Source: Clostridia bacterium
GTDB lineage: Bacteria; Bacillota_A; Clostridia; Oscillospirales; Acutalibacteraceae
Length of the DNA: 6,043 bases
Direction: 5' to 3'
Assembly (NCBI GenBank): GCA_017503305.1
Contig: JAFVTJ010000141.1
Coordinates: 1-6,043, forward strand
Below, piece by piece: positions 5,290 to 6,043 of the stretch. The translations under genes and the position numbers were made by a program. Under the pieces are notes generated by a model. The model saw nothing but the letters and a program-made list of their open reading frames with translations, was not told where the DNA came from and did no database searches. How positions within the stretch are numbered: the first letter of the stretch is position 1; each line of letters begins with the position of its first letter.

Positions 5290-6043
5290 TTATCCATTTC
5301 CTTTTGATTTTTTATTTATTATTTCTTGCAGCTTTTTCGCCCAGTCTTCCACATTTTCCGAATTGTCCGAAGCCGAGTTTAAAACTGCATTCTCTTCTAA
5401 TATTACCTTTATACAGTCTTTTAATACCGTTTTAGGATTATTGCCCGCTTTATTACTGTTTTGAAGGGATACCAAATACCCAACCTCAGATGCTTTAAAG
5501 CTTTGTGCAAAAACCGAAATATCCATAGGTGTGCCGTCTTCGTTTGCTTGCAATAAAATTTTATAGGCTCTACGGTTTAAATCGGTTATCATTTTTTCAT
5601 AAGGCAATTCAGCCTTTGCAATTTCCACAAAATCGGGATGCTGTAAAAGGACGGCTAAAAGAGTTTCCTCCGCCGCAACACCCTTTAAGGATTTTCGCCT
5701 TTCGGGGTTAATATCATCCTTAGTATAACGAGGATGAACAACGTCGCTAATCTCCTTACGCGCCTTTTGGCGTTTGCTTTGCTGGCGGAATTCCTCCACC
5801 TTGGTGGTAAGTGCCGTGCGTGAAACACCGTACTTTTCGCAAAGTCTACCAATATATATATCCCTTGCCATAATATCATCGGTGGTTGCCAGAATTTGCG
5901 CTGCCGCTTGCAGATATTTTAGCCTGCCGTCATCGGTATCAAGCGCTAATCCGTTAGCCGCCATCAAAAGCTTATATTCAATATCGCTTACCGCTCCCGA
6001 AAGGAGTGCGCGGAACCTATCAGGTCCGTTGTTTTTAATAAAT
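5290..6043 (-). CDS. dnaG: DNA primase DnaG, C-terminal part (5' end outside window)
   Basis: The frame is open from the right edge (first full codon ends at 6042) and gives 250 residues to the TAA at 5292-5290. DnaG makes the RNA primers for replication and works with the DnaB-type helicase. This part lacks the zinc-binding domain and the catalytic Toprim core, which would lie upstream. The segment starting [18 protein letters not shown] is the usual region just after the Toprim core. It is followed by a helical linker ([20 protein letters not shown]). The C-terminal helicase-interaction domain starts near [20 protein letters not shown], with [20 protein letters not shown] within it, and runs to the end. 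The apparent Met at 5967 is internal and not the start. The two-base gap to rpoD is the classic macromolecular-synthesis arrangement. No rpsU is visible here. Confidence 0.93.
   Translation of the reverse strand, partial: FIKNNGPDRFRALLSGAVSDIEYKLLMAANGLALDTDDGRLKYLQAAAQILATTDDIMARDIYIGRLCEKYGVSRTALTTKVEEFRQQSKRQKARKEISDVVHPRYTKDDINPERRKSLKGVAAEETLLAVLLQHPDFVEIAKAELPYEKMITDLNRRAYKILLQANEDGTPMDISVFAQSFKASEVGYLVSLQNSNKAGNNPKTVLKDCIKVILEENAVLNSASDNSENVEDWAKKLQEIINKKSKGNG

Noticed and set aside
1..6043. CRISPR array, tRNA or rRNA gene, riboswitch
   Set aside because: No regularly spaced direct repeats, no cloverleaf or rRNA-like conserved stretches, and no long non-coding leader were found. The longest gene-free stretch is about 60 bases.

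Overview
The window looks like a chromosomal segment of an AT-rich, low-GC Gram-positive bacterium. A clostridial (Oscillospiraceae/Ruminococcaceae-like) host is the best guess. The basis is the dnaG-rpoD order, a SigA-type sigma factor, a TSCPD-domain small protein, a signal-less SH3b amidase, and AGGA/GGAG-type ribosome binding sites. The genus cannot be fixed from the sequence alone.

Almost everything lies on the minus strand, in one tightly packed train read from the right edge to the left. It runs: the 3' part of dnaG (primase, 6043-5290), rpoD/sigA (5287-4235), a TSCPD protein (4223-3981), an unrecognised 177-aa protein (3984-3451), an amidase with an SH3b domain (start probably 3390, end 2653), a polysaccharide-type flippase (2595-1183), a COG2426-type small membrane protein (1186-707) and a REP-associated tyrosine transposase (RAYT, 707-186). 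Junctions are 2-60 nt apart or overlap by 1-4 nt. One convincing internal sigma-A-type promoter (2656-2628) precedes the flippase. The window therefore probably holds two transcription units: a replication/transcription/cell-wall unit, and a flippase-membrane protein-RAYT unit. A strong bidirectional hairpin terminator (155-185) closes the second unit. It also serves a plus-strand gene of unknown function, of which only the last 49 codons are present (2-151).

The most unusual structure is inside the RAYT gene. Two 27-bp copies of a GTAG-headed imperfect palindrome sit in inverted orientation (400-426 and 561-587, 26 of 27 positions matching). Both are read through as protein, and they bracket the segment that encodes the HUH nuclease motif. 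Their design, a GTAG tetranucleotide followed by an imperfect hairpin, resembles the REP substrates known for RAYT enzymes. The nuclease gene thus appears to carry its own putative substrate within its coding sequence. Lesser points are a primary sigma factor without a recognisable region 1.1, an amidase whose first zinc-ligand position is not histidine, and an unrecognised protein embedded in the rpoD operon.
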